Source: Aulostomus chinensis (taxonomy: Eukaryota > Chordata > Actinopteri > Syngnathiformes > Aulostomidae). From it: 64,000 nucleotides of DNA. The number at the start of each line of letters is the position of its first letter. Position 1 is the first letter of the stretch. Made by a program: the position numbers and the translations under genes. The stretch covers positions 6,710,001-6,774,000 of the forward strand of contig JBBMOA010000001.1 in the NCBI GenBank assembly GCA_037954235.1, given 5' to 3'. Of this stretch, positions 28,600 through 40,980 are shown one piece after another. Under the pieces are notes generated by a model. The model saw only the letters and a program-made list of their open reading frames with translations. It had not been told where the DNA came from and did not search any database.

Positions 28600-31500
28600 A
28601 GGATAGTAGCAACTCTCACGACCTTACTTTAGCATCATTTTTGAGATTCGTAGCAACTCTCATTACATCAATGTAGCATCATTTTGAGGTTCGTAGCAAC
28701 TCTCACCACATCACTGTAGCATCATTTCTTAGGTAAATAGCAACCCTCATTACATCACTGTAGCATCATTTTGAGGTTCGTAGCAACGCTCACGACATCA
28801 CTGTCGCATCATTTCTTAGGGAAGTCGCAACTCTCATTCCACTGCTTTAGCATTATTTTGAAATTACTATCAACTCTCACCACATCACTGTAGCATCACT
28901 TCTTCGGTTTGTAGCAACTCTCATTACATCACTTTAGCATCATTTTTAGATTCGTAGCAACTCTCACGACATTACTGTTGCATGATTTTGAGATTAGTAG
29001 CAACTCTCATTACATCACTGTAGCATCACTTCTTAGGTTCGTAGCAACTCTCACTACATCACTGTCGCATCATTTTGAGATTCGTAGCAACTCTCACGAC
29101 ATTACTGTAGCATGATTTTGAGATTAGTAGCAACTCTCATAACATCACTGTAGCATCACTTCTTAGGTTCGTAGCAACTCTCACTACATCACTGTCGCAT
29201 CATTTTGAGATTCGTAGCAACTCTCACCACATCACTGTCGCATCATTTTGAGGTTCGTAGCAACTCTCACCACATCACTGTTGCATCACTTCTTAGGTTT
29301 GTAGCAACTCTCATTACATCACTTTAGCATCATTTTGAGGATAGTAGCAACTCTCACGACATTACTTTAGCATTGTTTTGAGATTTGTAGCAACTCTCAT
29401 TACATCACTGTAGCATCATTTTGAGGTTCGGAGCAACTCTCACCACATCACTGTAGTATCATTTCTTAGGTAAATAGCAACCCTCATTACATCACTGTAG
29501 CATCATTTTGAGGTTCGTAGCAACTCTCACCACATCACTGTAGCATCATTTCTTAGGTAAATAGCAACCCTCATTACATCACTGTAGCATCATTTTGCGG
29601 TTCATAGCAACTCTCACCACATCACTGTAGCATCATTTTGAGATTCGTAGCAACTCTCACCACATCACTGTAGCATCATTTCTTTGGTAAATAGCAACCC
29701 TCATTACATCACTGTAGCATCATTTTGAGTTTCGTAGCAACTCTCACCACATCACTGCAGCATCATTTCTTAGGTAAATAGCAACCCTCATTATATCACT
29801 GTAGTATCATTTTGCGGTTCGTATCAACTCTCACCACATCACTGTAGCATCATTTTGAGGTTCGTAGCAACTCTCACCACATCACTGTAGCATCATTTCT
29901 TAGGTAAATAGCAACCCTCATTACATCACTGTAGCATCATTTTGAGGTTCGTAGCAACTCTCACCACATCACTGTAGCATCATTTCTTAGGGAAGTTGCA
30001 ACTGTAGCATTATTTTGAAATTACTATCAACTCTCACCACATCACTGTAGCATCACTTCTTAGGTTTGTAGCAACTCTCATTACATCACTTTAGAATCAT
30101 TTCGAGGTTCGTAGCAACTCTCACGACATTACTGTACCATGATTTTGAGATTAGTAGCAACTCTCATTACATCACTGTAGCATCACTTCTTAGGTTCGTA
30201 GCAACTCTCACTACATCACTGTAGCATCATTTTGAGGTTCGTAGCAACTCTCACCACATCACTGTGGCATCATTTCTTTGGTAAATAGCAACCCTCATTA
30301 CATCACTGTAGCATCATTTTGCGGTTCGTAGCAACTCTCACTACATCATTGTAGCATCATTTCTTGGGGAAGTAGCAACTCTCATTACACCGCTTTAGCA
30401 TTATTTTGAAATTACTATCAACTCTCACCACATCACTGTAGCATCACTTCTTAGGTTTTTAGCAACTCTCATTACATCACTTTAGCATCATTTTGAGATT
30501 CCTAGCAACTCTCACGACATTACTGTCGCATCATTTTGAGATTCGTAGCAACTCTAACCAAATCACTGTAGCATCATTTTGAGGTTCGTAGCAACTCTCA
30601 CCACATCACTGTGGCATCATTTCTTAGGTAAATAGCAACCCTCATTACATCACTGTACCATCATTTTGAGGTTAGAGCAACTCTCACTACATCACTGTAG
30701 CATCACTTCTTAGGTTTGTCGCAACTCTCATTACATCACTTGAGCATCATTTTGAAAATCGTAGCAACTCTCACCACATCACTGTTGCATCATTTTGAGG
30801 ATAGTAGCAACTCTCACGACCTTACTTTAGCATCATTTTGAGATTCGTAGCAACTCTCATGACATCACTGTAGCATCATTTTGAGGTTCGTAGCAACTCT
30901 CACCACATCACTGTAGCATCATTTCTTAGGTAAATAGCAACCCTCATTACATCACTGTAGCATCATTTTGAGGTTCGTAGCAACGCTCACGACATCACTG
31001 TCGCATCATTTCTTAGGGAAGTAGCAACTCTCATTCCACTGCTTTTGCATTATTTTGAAATTACTATCAACTCTCACCACATCACTGTAGCATCACTTCT
31101 TCGGTTTGTAGCAACTCTCATTACATCACTTTAGCATCATTTTGAGATTCGTAGCAACTCTCACGACATTACTGTTGCATGATTTTGAGATTAGTAGCAA
31201 CTCTCATTACATCACTGTAGCATCACTTCTTAGGTTCGTAGCAACTCTCACTACATCACTGTCGCATCATTTTGAGATTCGTAGCAACTCTCACGACATT
31301 ACTGTAGCATGATTTTGAGATTAGTAGCAACTCTCATAACATCACTGTAGCATCACTTCTTAGGTTCGTAGCAACTCTCACTACATCACTGTCGCATCAT
31401 TTTGAGATTCGTAGCAACTCTCACCACATCACTGTCGCATCATTTTGAGGTTCGTAGCAACTCTCACCACATCACTGTAGCATCACTTCTTAGGTTTGTA

Positions 31501-33000
31501 GCAACTCTCATTACATCACTTTAGCATCATTTTGAGGATAGTAGCAACTCTCACGACATTACTTTAGCATCGTTTTGAGATTCGTAGCAACTCTCATTAC
31601 ATCACTGTAGCATCATTTTGAGGTTCGGAACAACTCTCACCACATCACTGTGGTATCATTTCTTAGGTAAATAGCAACCCTCATTACATCACTGTAGCAT
31701 CATTTTGAGGTTCGTAGCAACTCTCACCACATCACTGTAGCATCATTTCTTAGGTAAATAGCAACCCTCATTACATCACTGTAGCATCATTTTGCTGTTC
31801 GTAGCAACTCTCACCACATCACTGTAGCATCATTTTGAGATTCGTAGCAACTCTCACCACATCACTGTAGCATCATTTCTTTGGTAAATAGCAACCCTCA
31901 TTACATCACTGTAGCATCATTTTGAGTTTCGTAGCAACTCTCACCACGTCACTGCAGCATCATTTCTTAGGTAAATAGCAACCCTCATTATATCACTGTA
32001 GAATCATTTTGCGGTTCGTATCAACTCTCACCACATCACTGTAGCATCATTTTGAGGTTCGTAGCAACTCTCACCACATCACTGTAGCATCATTTCTTAG
32101 GTAAATAGCAACCCTCATTACATCACTGTAGCATCATTTTGAGGTTCGTAGCAACTCTCACCACATCACTGTAGCATCATTTCTTAGGGAAGTTGCAACT
32201 GTAGCATTATTTTGAAATTACTATCAACTCTCACCACATCACTGTAGCATCACTTCTTAGGTTTGTAGCAACTCTCATTACATCACTTTAGAATCATTTC
32301 GAGGTTCGTAGCAACTCTCACGACATTACTGTACCATGATTTTGAGATTAGTAGCAACTGTCATTACATCACTGTAGCATCACTTCTTAGGTTCGTAGCA
32401 ACTCTCACTACATCACTGTAGCATCATTTTGAGGTTCGTAGCAACTCTCACCACATCACTGTGGCATCATTTCTTTGGTAAATAGCAACCCTCATTACAT
32501 CACTGTAGCATCATTTTGCGGTTCGTAGCAACTCTCACTACATCATTGTAGCATCATTTCTTGGGGAAGTAGCAACTCTCATTACACCGCTTTAGAATTA
32601 TTTTGAAATTACTATCAACTCTCACCACATCACTGTAGCATCACTTCTTCTGTTTGTAGCAACTCTCATTACATCACTTTAGCATCATTTTGAGATTCGT
32701 AGCAACACTCACGACATTACTGTAGCATGATTTTGAGATTAGTAGCAACTCTCATTACATCACTGTAGCATCACTTCTTAGGTTCGTAGCTACTCTCACT
32801 ACATCACTGTCGCATCATTTTGAGATTCGTAGCAACTCTCACCACGTCACTGTCGCATCATTTTGAGGTTCGTAGCAACTCTCACTACATCACTTTAGCA
32901 TCATTTTGAGATTCGTAGCAACTCTCACCACATCACTGTAGCATCATTTTGAGATTCGTTGCAACTCTCACCACATCACTGTCGCATCATTTCTTAGGGA
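28600..33000. repeat. ~2.2-kb block pair
   Basis: The deletion-bearing monomer 'gggaagttgcaactgtagc' sits at 29990 and 32187 (2197 bp apart), and 'cgaccttactttagc' at about 28619 and 30817 (2198 bp, one extra T in the first copy near 28640). The order of monomer types between these markers is the same in both copies. Confidence 0.7.
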
Positions 33001-33844
33001 AGTAGCAACTCTCATTCCACTGCTTTAGCATTATTTTGAAATTACTATCAACTCTCACCACATCACTGTAGCATCACTTCTTCGGTTTGTAGCAACTCTC
33101 ATTACATCACTTTAGCATCATTTTGAGATTCGTAGCAACTCTCACGACATTACTGTTGCATGATTTTGAGATTAGTAGCAACTCTCATTACATCACTGTA
33201 GCATCACTTCTTAGGTTCGTAGCAACTCTCACTACATCACTGTCGCATCATTTTGAGATTCGTAGCAACTCTCACGACATTACTGTAGCATGATTTTGAG
33301 ATTAGTAGCAACTCTCATAACATCACTGTAGCATCACTTCTTAGGTTCGTAGCAACTCTCACTACATCACTGTCGCATCATTTTGAGATTCGTAGCAACT
33401 CTCACCACATCACTGTAGCATCACTTCTTAGGTTTGTAGCAACTCTCATTACATCACTTTAGCATCATTTTGAGGATAGTAGCAACTCTCACGACATTAC
33501 TTTAGCATCGTTTTGAGATTCGTAGCAACTCTCATTACATCACTGTAGCATCATTTTGAGGTTCGGAGCAACTCTCACCACATCACTGTAGCATCATTTC
33601 TTAGGTAAATAGCAACCCTCATTACATCACTGTAGCATCATTTTGAGGTTCGTAGCAACTCTCACCACATCACTGTAGCATCATTTCTTAGGGAAGTTGC
33701 AACTGTAGCATTATTTTGAAATTACTATCAACTCTCACCACATCAATGTAGCATCACTTCTTAGGTTTGTAGCAACTCTCATTACATCACTTTAGAATCA
33801 TTTCGAGGTTCGTAGCAACTCTCACGACATTACTGTACCATGAT

Positions 33845-36520
33845 TTTGAGATTAGTAGCAACTCTCATTACATCACTGTAGCATCACTTCTTAGGTTCGT
33901 AGCAACTCTCACTACATCACTGTAGCATCATTTTGAGGTTCGTAGCATCTCTCACCACATCACTGTGGCATCATTTCTTTGGTAAATAGCAACCCTCATT
34001 ACATCACTGTAGCATCATTTTGCGGTTCGTAGCAACTCTCACTACATCATTGTAGCATCATTTCTTGGGGAAGTAGCAACTCTCGTTACACCGCTTTAGC
34101 ATTATTTTGAAATTACTATCAACTCTCACCACATCACTGTAGCATCACTTCTTCGGTTTGTAGCAACTCTCATTACATCACTTTAGCATCATTTTGAGAT
34201 TCGTAGCAACACTCACGACATTACTGTAGCATGATTTTGAGATTAGTAGCAACTCTCATTACATCACTGTAGCATCACTTCTTAGGTTCGTAGCTACTCT
34301 CACTACATCACTGTCGCATCATTTTGAGATTCGTAGCAACTCTCATTACATCACTGTCGCATCATTTTGAGGTTCGTAGCAACTCTCACTACATCACTGT
34401 GGCATCATTTTGAGATTCGTAGCAACTCTCACCACATCACTGTAGCATCATTTTGAGGTTCGTTGCAACTCTCACCACATCACTGTCGCATCATTTCTTA
34501 GGTTTGTAGCAACTCTCATTATATCACTGTAGCATCATTTTGAAATTCGTAGCAACTCTCACCACATCACTGTAGCATCATTTCTTAGGTAAATAGCAAC
34601 CCTCATTATATCACTGGAGCATCATTTTGCGGTTCGTAGCAACTCTCACTACATCACTGTAGCATCACTTCTTAGGTTTGTCGCAACTCTCATTACATCA
34701 CTTGAGCATCATTTTGAAGATCGTAGCAACTCTCACCACATCACTGTTGCATCATTTTGAGGATAGTAGCAACTCTCACGACCTTACTTTAGCATCATTT
34801 TGAGATTCGTAGCAACTCTCATTACATCACTGTAGCATCATTTTGAGGTTCGTAGCAACTCTCACCACATCACTTTAGCATCATTTCTTAGGTAAATAGC
34901 AACCCTCATTACATCACTGTAGCATCATTTTGAGGTTCGTAGCAACGCTCACGACATCACTGTCGCATCATTTCTTAGGGAAGTAGCAACTCTCATTCCA
35001 CTGCTTTAGCATAATTTTGAAATTACTATCAACTCTCACCACATCACTGTAGCATCACTTCTTCGGTTTGTAGCAACTCTCATTACATCACTTTAGCATC
35101 ATTTTGAGATTCGTAGCAACTCTCACGACATTACTGTTGCATGATTTTGAGATTAGTAGCAACTCTCATTACATCACTGTAGCATCACTTCTTAGGTTCG
35201 TAGCAACTCTCACTACATCACTGTAGCATCATTTTGAGGTTCGTAGCATCTCTCACCACATCACTGTGGCATCATTTCTTTGGTAAATAGCAACCCTCAT
35301 TACATCACTGTAGCATCATTTTGCGGTTCGTAGCAACTCTCACTACATCATTGTAGCATCATTTCTTGGGGAAGTAGCAACTCTCATTACACCGCTTTAG
35401 CATTATTTTGAAATTACTATCAACTCTCACCACATCACTGTAGCATCACTTCTTCGGTTTGTAGCAACTCTCATTACATCACTTTAGCATCATTTTGAGA
35501 TTCGTAGCAACACTCACGACATTACTGTAGCATGATTTTGAGATTAGTAGCAACTCTCATTACATCACTGTAGCATCACTTCTTAGGTTCGTAGCTACTC
35601 TCACTACATCACTGTCGCATCATTTTGAGATTCGTAGCAACTCTCATTACATCACTGTCGCATCATTTTGAGGTTCGTAGCAACTCTCACTACATCACTG
35701 TGGCATCATTTTGAGATTCGTAGCAACTCTCACCACATCACTGTAGCATCATTTTGAGGTTCGTTGCAACTCTCACCACATCACTGTCGCATCATTTCTT
35801 AGGTTTGTAGCAACTCTCATTATATCACTGTAGCATCATTTTGAAATTCGTAGCAACTCTCACCACATCACTGTAGCATCATTTCTTAGGTAAATAGCAA
35901 CCCTCATTATATCACTGGAGCATCATTTTGCGGTTCGTAGCAACTCTCACTACATCACTGTAGCATCACTTCTTAGGTTTGTCGCAACTCTCATTACATC
36001 ACTTGAGCATCATTTTGAAGATCGTAGCAACTCTCACCACATCACTGTTGCATCATTTTGAGGATAGTAGCAACTCTCACGACCTTACTTTAGCATCATT
36101 TTGAGATTCGTAGCAACTCTCATTACATCACTGTAGCATCATTTTGAGGTTCGTAGCAACTCTCACCACATCACTTTAGCATCATTTCTTAGGTAAATAG
36201 CAACCCTCATTACATCACTGTAGCATCATTTTGAGGTTCGTAGCAACGCTCACGACATCACTGTCGCATCATTTCTTAGGGAAGTAGCAACTCTCATTCC
36301 ACTGCTTTAGCATAATTTTGAAATTACTATCAACTCTCACCACATCACTGTAGCATCACTTCTTCGGTTTGTAGCAACTCTCATTACATCACTTTAGCAT
36401 CATTTTGAGATTCGTAGCAACTCTCACGACATTACTGTTGCATGATTTTGAGATTAGTAGCAACTCTCATTACATCACTGTAGCATCACTTCTTAGGTTC
36501 GTAGCAACTCTCACTACATC
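33845..36520. repeat. 1301-bp tandem duplication, nearly identical copies
   Basis: The copies are about 33845-35145 and 35146-36520. Private variants recur exactly 1301 bp apart: 'gtagcatctctc' (33943 and 35244), 'gcataattttgaaatt' (35010 and 36311) and the 'gggaagtagcaactctc' monomer, where the copies differ by one base (tctcgtta near 34081, tctcatta near 35382). This is one of the most recent amplifications in the array judged by how little the copies differ. Confidence 0.85.
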
Positions 36521-37560
36521 ACTGTCGCATCATTTTGAGATTCGTAGCAACTCTCACCACATCACTGTCGCATCATTTTGAGGTTCGTAGCAACTCTCAC
36601 TACATCACTGTGGCATCATTTTGAGATTCGTAGCAACTCTCACCACATCACTGTAGCATCATTTTGAGGTTCGTAGCAACTCTCACCACATCACTGTCGC
36701 ATCATTTCTTAGGTTTGTAGCAACTCTCATTATATCACTGTAGCATCATTTTGAAATTCGTAGCAACTCTCACTACATCACTGTAGCATCACTTCTTAGG
36801 TTTGTCGCAACTCTCATTACATCACTTTAGCATCATTTTGAAGATCGTAGCAACTCTCACTACATCACTGTTGCATCATTTTGAGTATAGTAGCAACTCT
36901 CACGACATTACTTTAGCATCATTTTGAGATTCGTAGCAACTCTCATTACATCACTGTAGCATCATTTTGAGGTTCGTAGCAACTCTCACCACATCACTGT
37001 AGCATCATTTCTTAGGAAAATAGCAACCCTCAATACATCACTGTAGCATCATTTTGAGGTTCGTAGCAACGCTCACTACATCACTGTCGCTTCATTTCTT
37101 AGGGAAGTAGCAACTCTCATTACACTGCTTTAGCATTATTTTGAAATTACTATCAACTCTCACCACATCACTGTAGCATCATTTCTTAGGTAAATAGCAA
37201 CCCTCATTATATCACTGTAGTATCATTTTGCGGTTCGTAACAACTCTCACCACATCACTGTAGCATCATTTTGAGGTTCGTCGCAACTCTCACCACATCA
37301 CTGTAGCATCATTTCTTAGGTAAATAGCAACCCTCATTACATCACTGTAGCATCATTCTGAGGTTCGTAGCAACTCTCACCAAATCACTGTAGCATCATT
37401 TTGAGGATCGTAGCAACTCTCACCACATCACTGTCGCATCATTTCTTAGGTTTGTGGCAACTCTCATTATATCACTGTGGCATCATTTTGCGGTTCGTAG
37501 CAACTCTCACTACATCACTGTAGCATCACTTCTTAGGTTTGTCGCAACTCTCACTACATC

Positions 37561-40500
37561 ACTGTCAGCATCATTTTGAGATTAGTATCAACTCTCACTA
37601 CATCACTGCCACCTCATTTTAAGGATCGTAGCACCTCTCACCACATCACTATCGCATCATTTTGAGGATTGTAGCAACTCTACTACATCACTGTTGCATC
37701 ATTTTGAGGATAGTCGCAACTCTCACGACATTACTGTAGCATCATTTTGAGATTCGTAGCAACTCTCACTACATCACTGTAGCATGATTTTGATGTTCGT
37801 CGCAACTCTCACCACATCACTGTAGCATCAATTCGTCGGAAAGTAGCAACTCTCATTACATCACTTTAGCGTGATTTTGAAATTACTATCAATTCTCACC
37901 ACATCACTGTCAGCATCATTTTGAGATTAGTATCAACTCTCACCACATCACTGCCACCTCATTTTAAGGATCGTAGCAAATCTCACTACATCACTGTCGC
38001 ATCATTTTGAGGATAGTCGCAACTCTCTCGACATTACTGTAGCATCATTTTGAGATTCGTAGCAACTCTCATTACATCACTGTAGCATCATTTCTTACGT
38101 TCGTAGCAACTCTCACTACATCAATGTAGCATCATTTTGAGGTTCGTAGCAACTCTCACGACATTACTGTACCATGATTTTGAGATGAGGAGCAACTCTC
38201 ATGACATCACTGTAGCATCACTTCTTAGGTTCGTAGCAACTCTCACTACATCATTGTCGCATCATTTTGAGATTCATAGCAACTCTCACCACATCACTGT
38301 AGCATCATTTTGAGGTTCGTAGCAACTCTCACCACATCACTGTGCCATCATTTCTTAGGTAAATAGCAACCCTCATTACATCACTGTAGCATCATTTTGA
38401 GGTTCGTAGCAACTCTCACCACATCACTGTAGTATCATTTCTTAGGGAAGTAGCAACTCTCATTACACCGCTTTAGCATTATTTTGAAATTACTATCAAC
38501 TCTCACCACATCACTGGAGCATCACTTCTTAGGTTTGTAGCAACTCTCACTACATCATTGTTGCATCATTTTGAGGACAGTCACAACTCTCACTACATCA
38601 CTGTTGCATCATTTTGAGGATAGTCGCAACTCTCACGACATTACTTGAGCATCATTTTGAGATTCGTAGCAACTCTCATTACATCACTGTAGCATCATTT
38701 TGAGGTTTGTAGCAACTCTCACCACATCACTGTAGCATCATTTCTTAGGTAAATAGCAACCCTTATTATATCACTGTAGCATCATTTTGCAGTTCGTAGC
38801 AACTCTCACGACATCACTGTAGCATCACTTCTTAGGTTCGTCGCAACTCTCATTACATCACTTTAGCATCATTTTGAGGATCGTAGCAACTCTCACTACA
38901 TCACTGTCGCATCATTTTGAGATTCGTAGCAACTGTCACCACATCACTGTAGCATCATTTCTTAGGGAAATAGCAACTCTCATTACATCACTGTAGCATC
39001 ACTTCTTAGGTTTGTAGCAACTCTCATTACATCACTTTAGCATCATTTTGAGGATCGTAGCAACTCTCACTACATCACTGTCGCATCATTTTGAGATTCG
39101 TAGCAACTCTCACTACATCACTGTAGCATGATTTTGAGGTTCGTCGCAACTCTCACCACATCACTGTCAGCATCATTTTGAGATTAGTATCAACTCTCAC
39201 TACATCACTGCCACCTCATTTTAAGGATCATAGAAACTCTCACTTCATCACTGTTGCATCATTTTGAGGATAGTCGCAACTCTCGCGACATTACTGTAGC
39301 ATCATTTTGAGATTCGTAGCAACTCTCATTACATCACTGTAGCATCATTTTTAGGTTCGTAGCAACTCTCATCACATCACTCTAGCATCATTTCTTAGGT
39401 AAGTAGCAACTCTCATTACATCACTTTAGCATGATTTTGAAAGTACTATCAACTCTCACCACATCACTCTACATCACTTTCATGACATCACTGGAGCATC
39501 ATTTTGAGGTTCGTAGCAACTCTCACCACATCACTGTAGCATCATTTCTTAGGTAAGTAGCAACTCTCATTACATCACTGTAGCATCATTTTGAGGATCG
39601 TAGCAACTCTCACCACATCACTGTCAGCATCATTTTGAGGTAAGTAGCAACTCTCACGACATTACTGTAGCATCATTTTGAGATTAGTAGCAACTCTCAT
39701 TACATCACTGTAGCATCACTTCTTAGGTTCGTAGCAACTCTCACTACATCACTGTCGTATCATTTTGAGATTCGTAGCAACTCTCACCACATCACTGTAG
39801 CATCATTTTGAGGTTCGTAGCAACTCTCACCACATCACTGTTGCATCATTTTGAAGTTCGTAGCAACTCTCACCACATCACTGTTGCATCATTTTGAGCT
39901 TCGTAGCAACTCTCACCACATCACTGTAGCATCATTTCTTAGGTAAGTAACAACTCTCATAACATCACTGTAGCATCTTTTTGAGATTCGTAGCAACTCT
40001 CACCACATCACTGTTGCATCATTTCTTAGGTAAATAGCAACCCTCATTACATCACTGTAGCATCATTTTGAGGTTCGTAGCAACTCTCACCACATCACTG
40101 TAGCATCATTTCTTAGGGAAGTAGCAACTCTCACGACATTACTGTACCATGATTTTGAGATTAGTAGCAACTCTCATTAAATCACTGTAGCATCATTTTG
40201 AGGTTTCTTAGCAACTCTCACCACATCACTGTAGCATCATTTCTTAGGTAAGTAGCAACTTTCACCACATCACTGTAGCATCATTTTGAGGATCGTAGCA
40301 ACTCTCATTACATCACTGTAGCATCATTTCTTAGGTTAGTAGCAACTCCCATGACATCACTATAGCATCATTTTGAGGTTTGGAGCAACTATCACTACAT
40401 CACTGTAGCATCATTTCTTAGGTTAGTAGCAACTCCCATGACATCACTGTAGCATCATTTTGAGGATCGTAGCAACTCTCACCACATCACTGTCAGAATC

Positions 40501-40980
40501 ATTTTGAGATTAGTATCTACTCTCACTACGTCATTGTCGCATCATTTTGAGGTTCGTAGCAACTATCACCACATCACTGAAGCATAATTTCTTAGGTAAG
40601 TAGCAACTCTCATTACATCACTTTAGCATGATTTTGAAATTACTATCAACTCTCAGCACATGACTGTAGCATTATTTCTTAGGTTTTAGCAACTCTCATT
40701 ACATCACTCTAGCATCATTCGGACATTTGTAGCAACTCTCATTACATCACTGTCGCATCATTTTGAGGATAGTCGCAACTCTCACGACATTACTGTAGCA
40801 TCATTTTGAGGTTCGTAGCAACTCTCACCACATCAGTGTAGCATCATTTCTTAGGTAAGTAGCAACTCTCACCACATCACTGTAGCATCATTTTGAGGTT
40901 TTTAGCAACTCTCAATACATCACTTTCAGCATCATTTTGAGGTTAGTAGCAACTCTCATTACATCACTGTCGCATCATTT
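37561..40980. repeat. Satellite, less homogeneous transition zone
   Basis: The same monomers continue in the same orientation, but long identical blocks are no longer evident and substitutions, small indels and truncated units are frequent (for example a shortened unit near 39464-39480). New variants mark the zone, such as 'ctgtcagcatcattttgag' and 'cactgccacctcattttaagg' (near 37565, 37905 and 39165). This pattern is expected where unequal exchange homogenises less often, towards an array edge. Confidence 0.9.

Larger units (their letters stand above)
1..37560. repeat. Main satellite array, 43/44-bp monomers in higher-order blocks
   Basis: This is an uninterrupted head-to-tail tandem array. 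A typical monomer begins 'gtagcaactctcaccacatc' and ends '...agcatcattttgaggttc' (43 bp). Three other recurrent types differ mainly in the last third: 'catttcttaggtaaat' (44 bp), 'gcatcacttcttaggtttg' (44 bp) and 'gcattattttgaaattacta' (43 bp). The types follow each other in an irregular but recurring order, and multi-monomer blocks repeat at exact offsets, which is what defines a higher-order repeat. Each full monomer carries about one CpG, in 'ttcgtagc'. I see no coding sequence, no mobile-element insertion and no reversal of orientation. I do not recognise the family. A centromeric or pericentromeric role is possible from size and organisation but is not shown by sequence alone. Confidence 0.97.
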
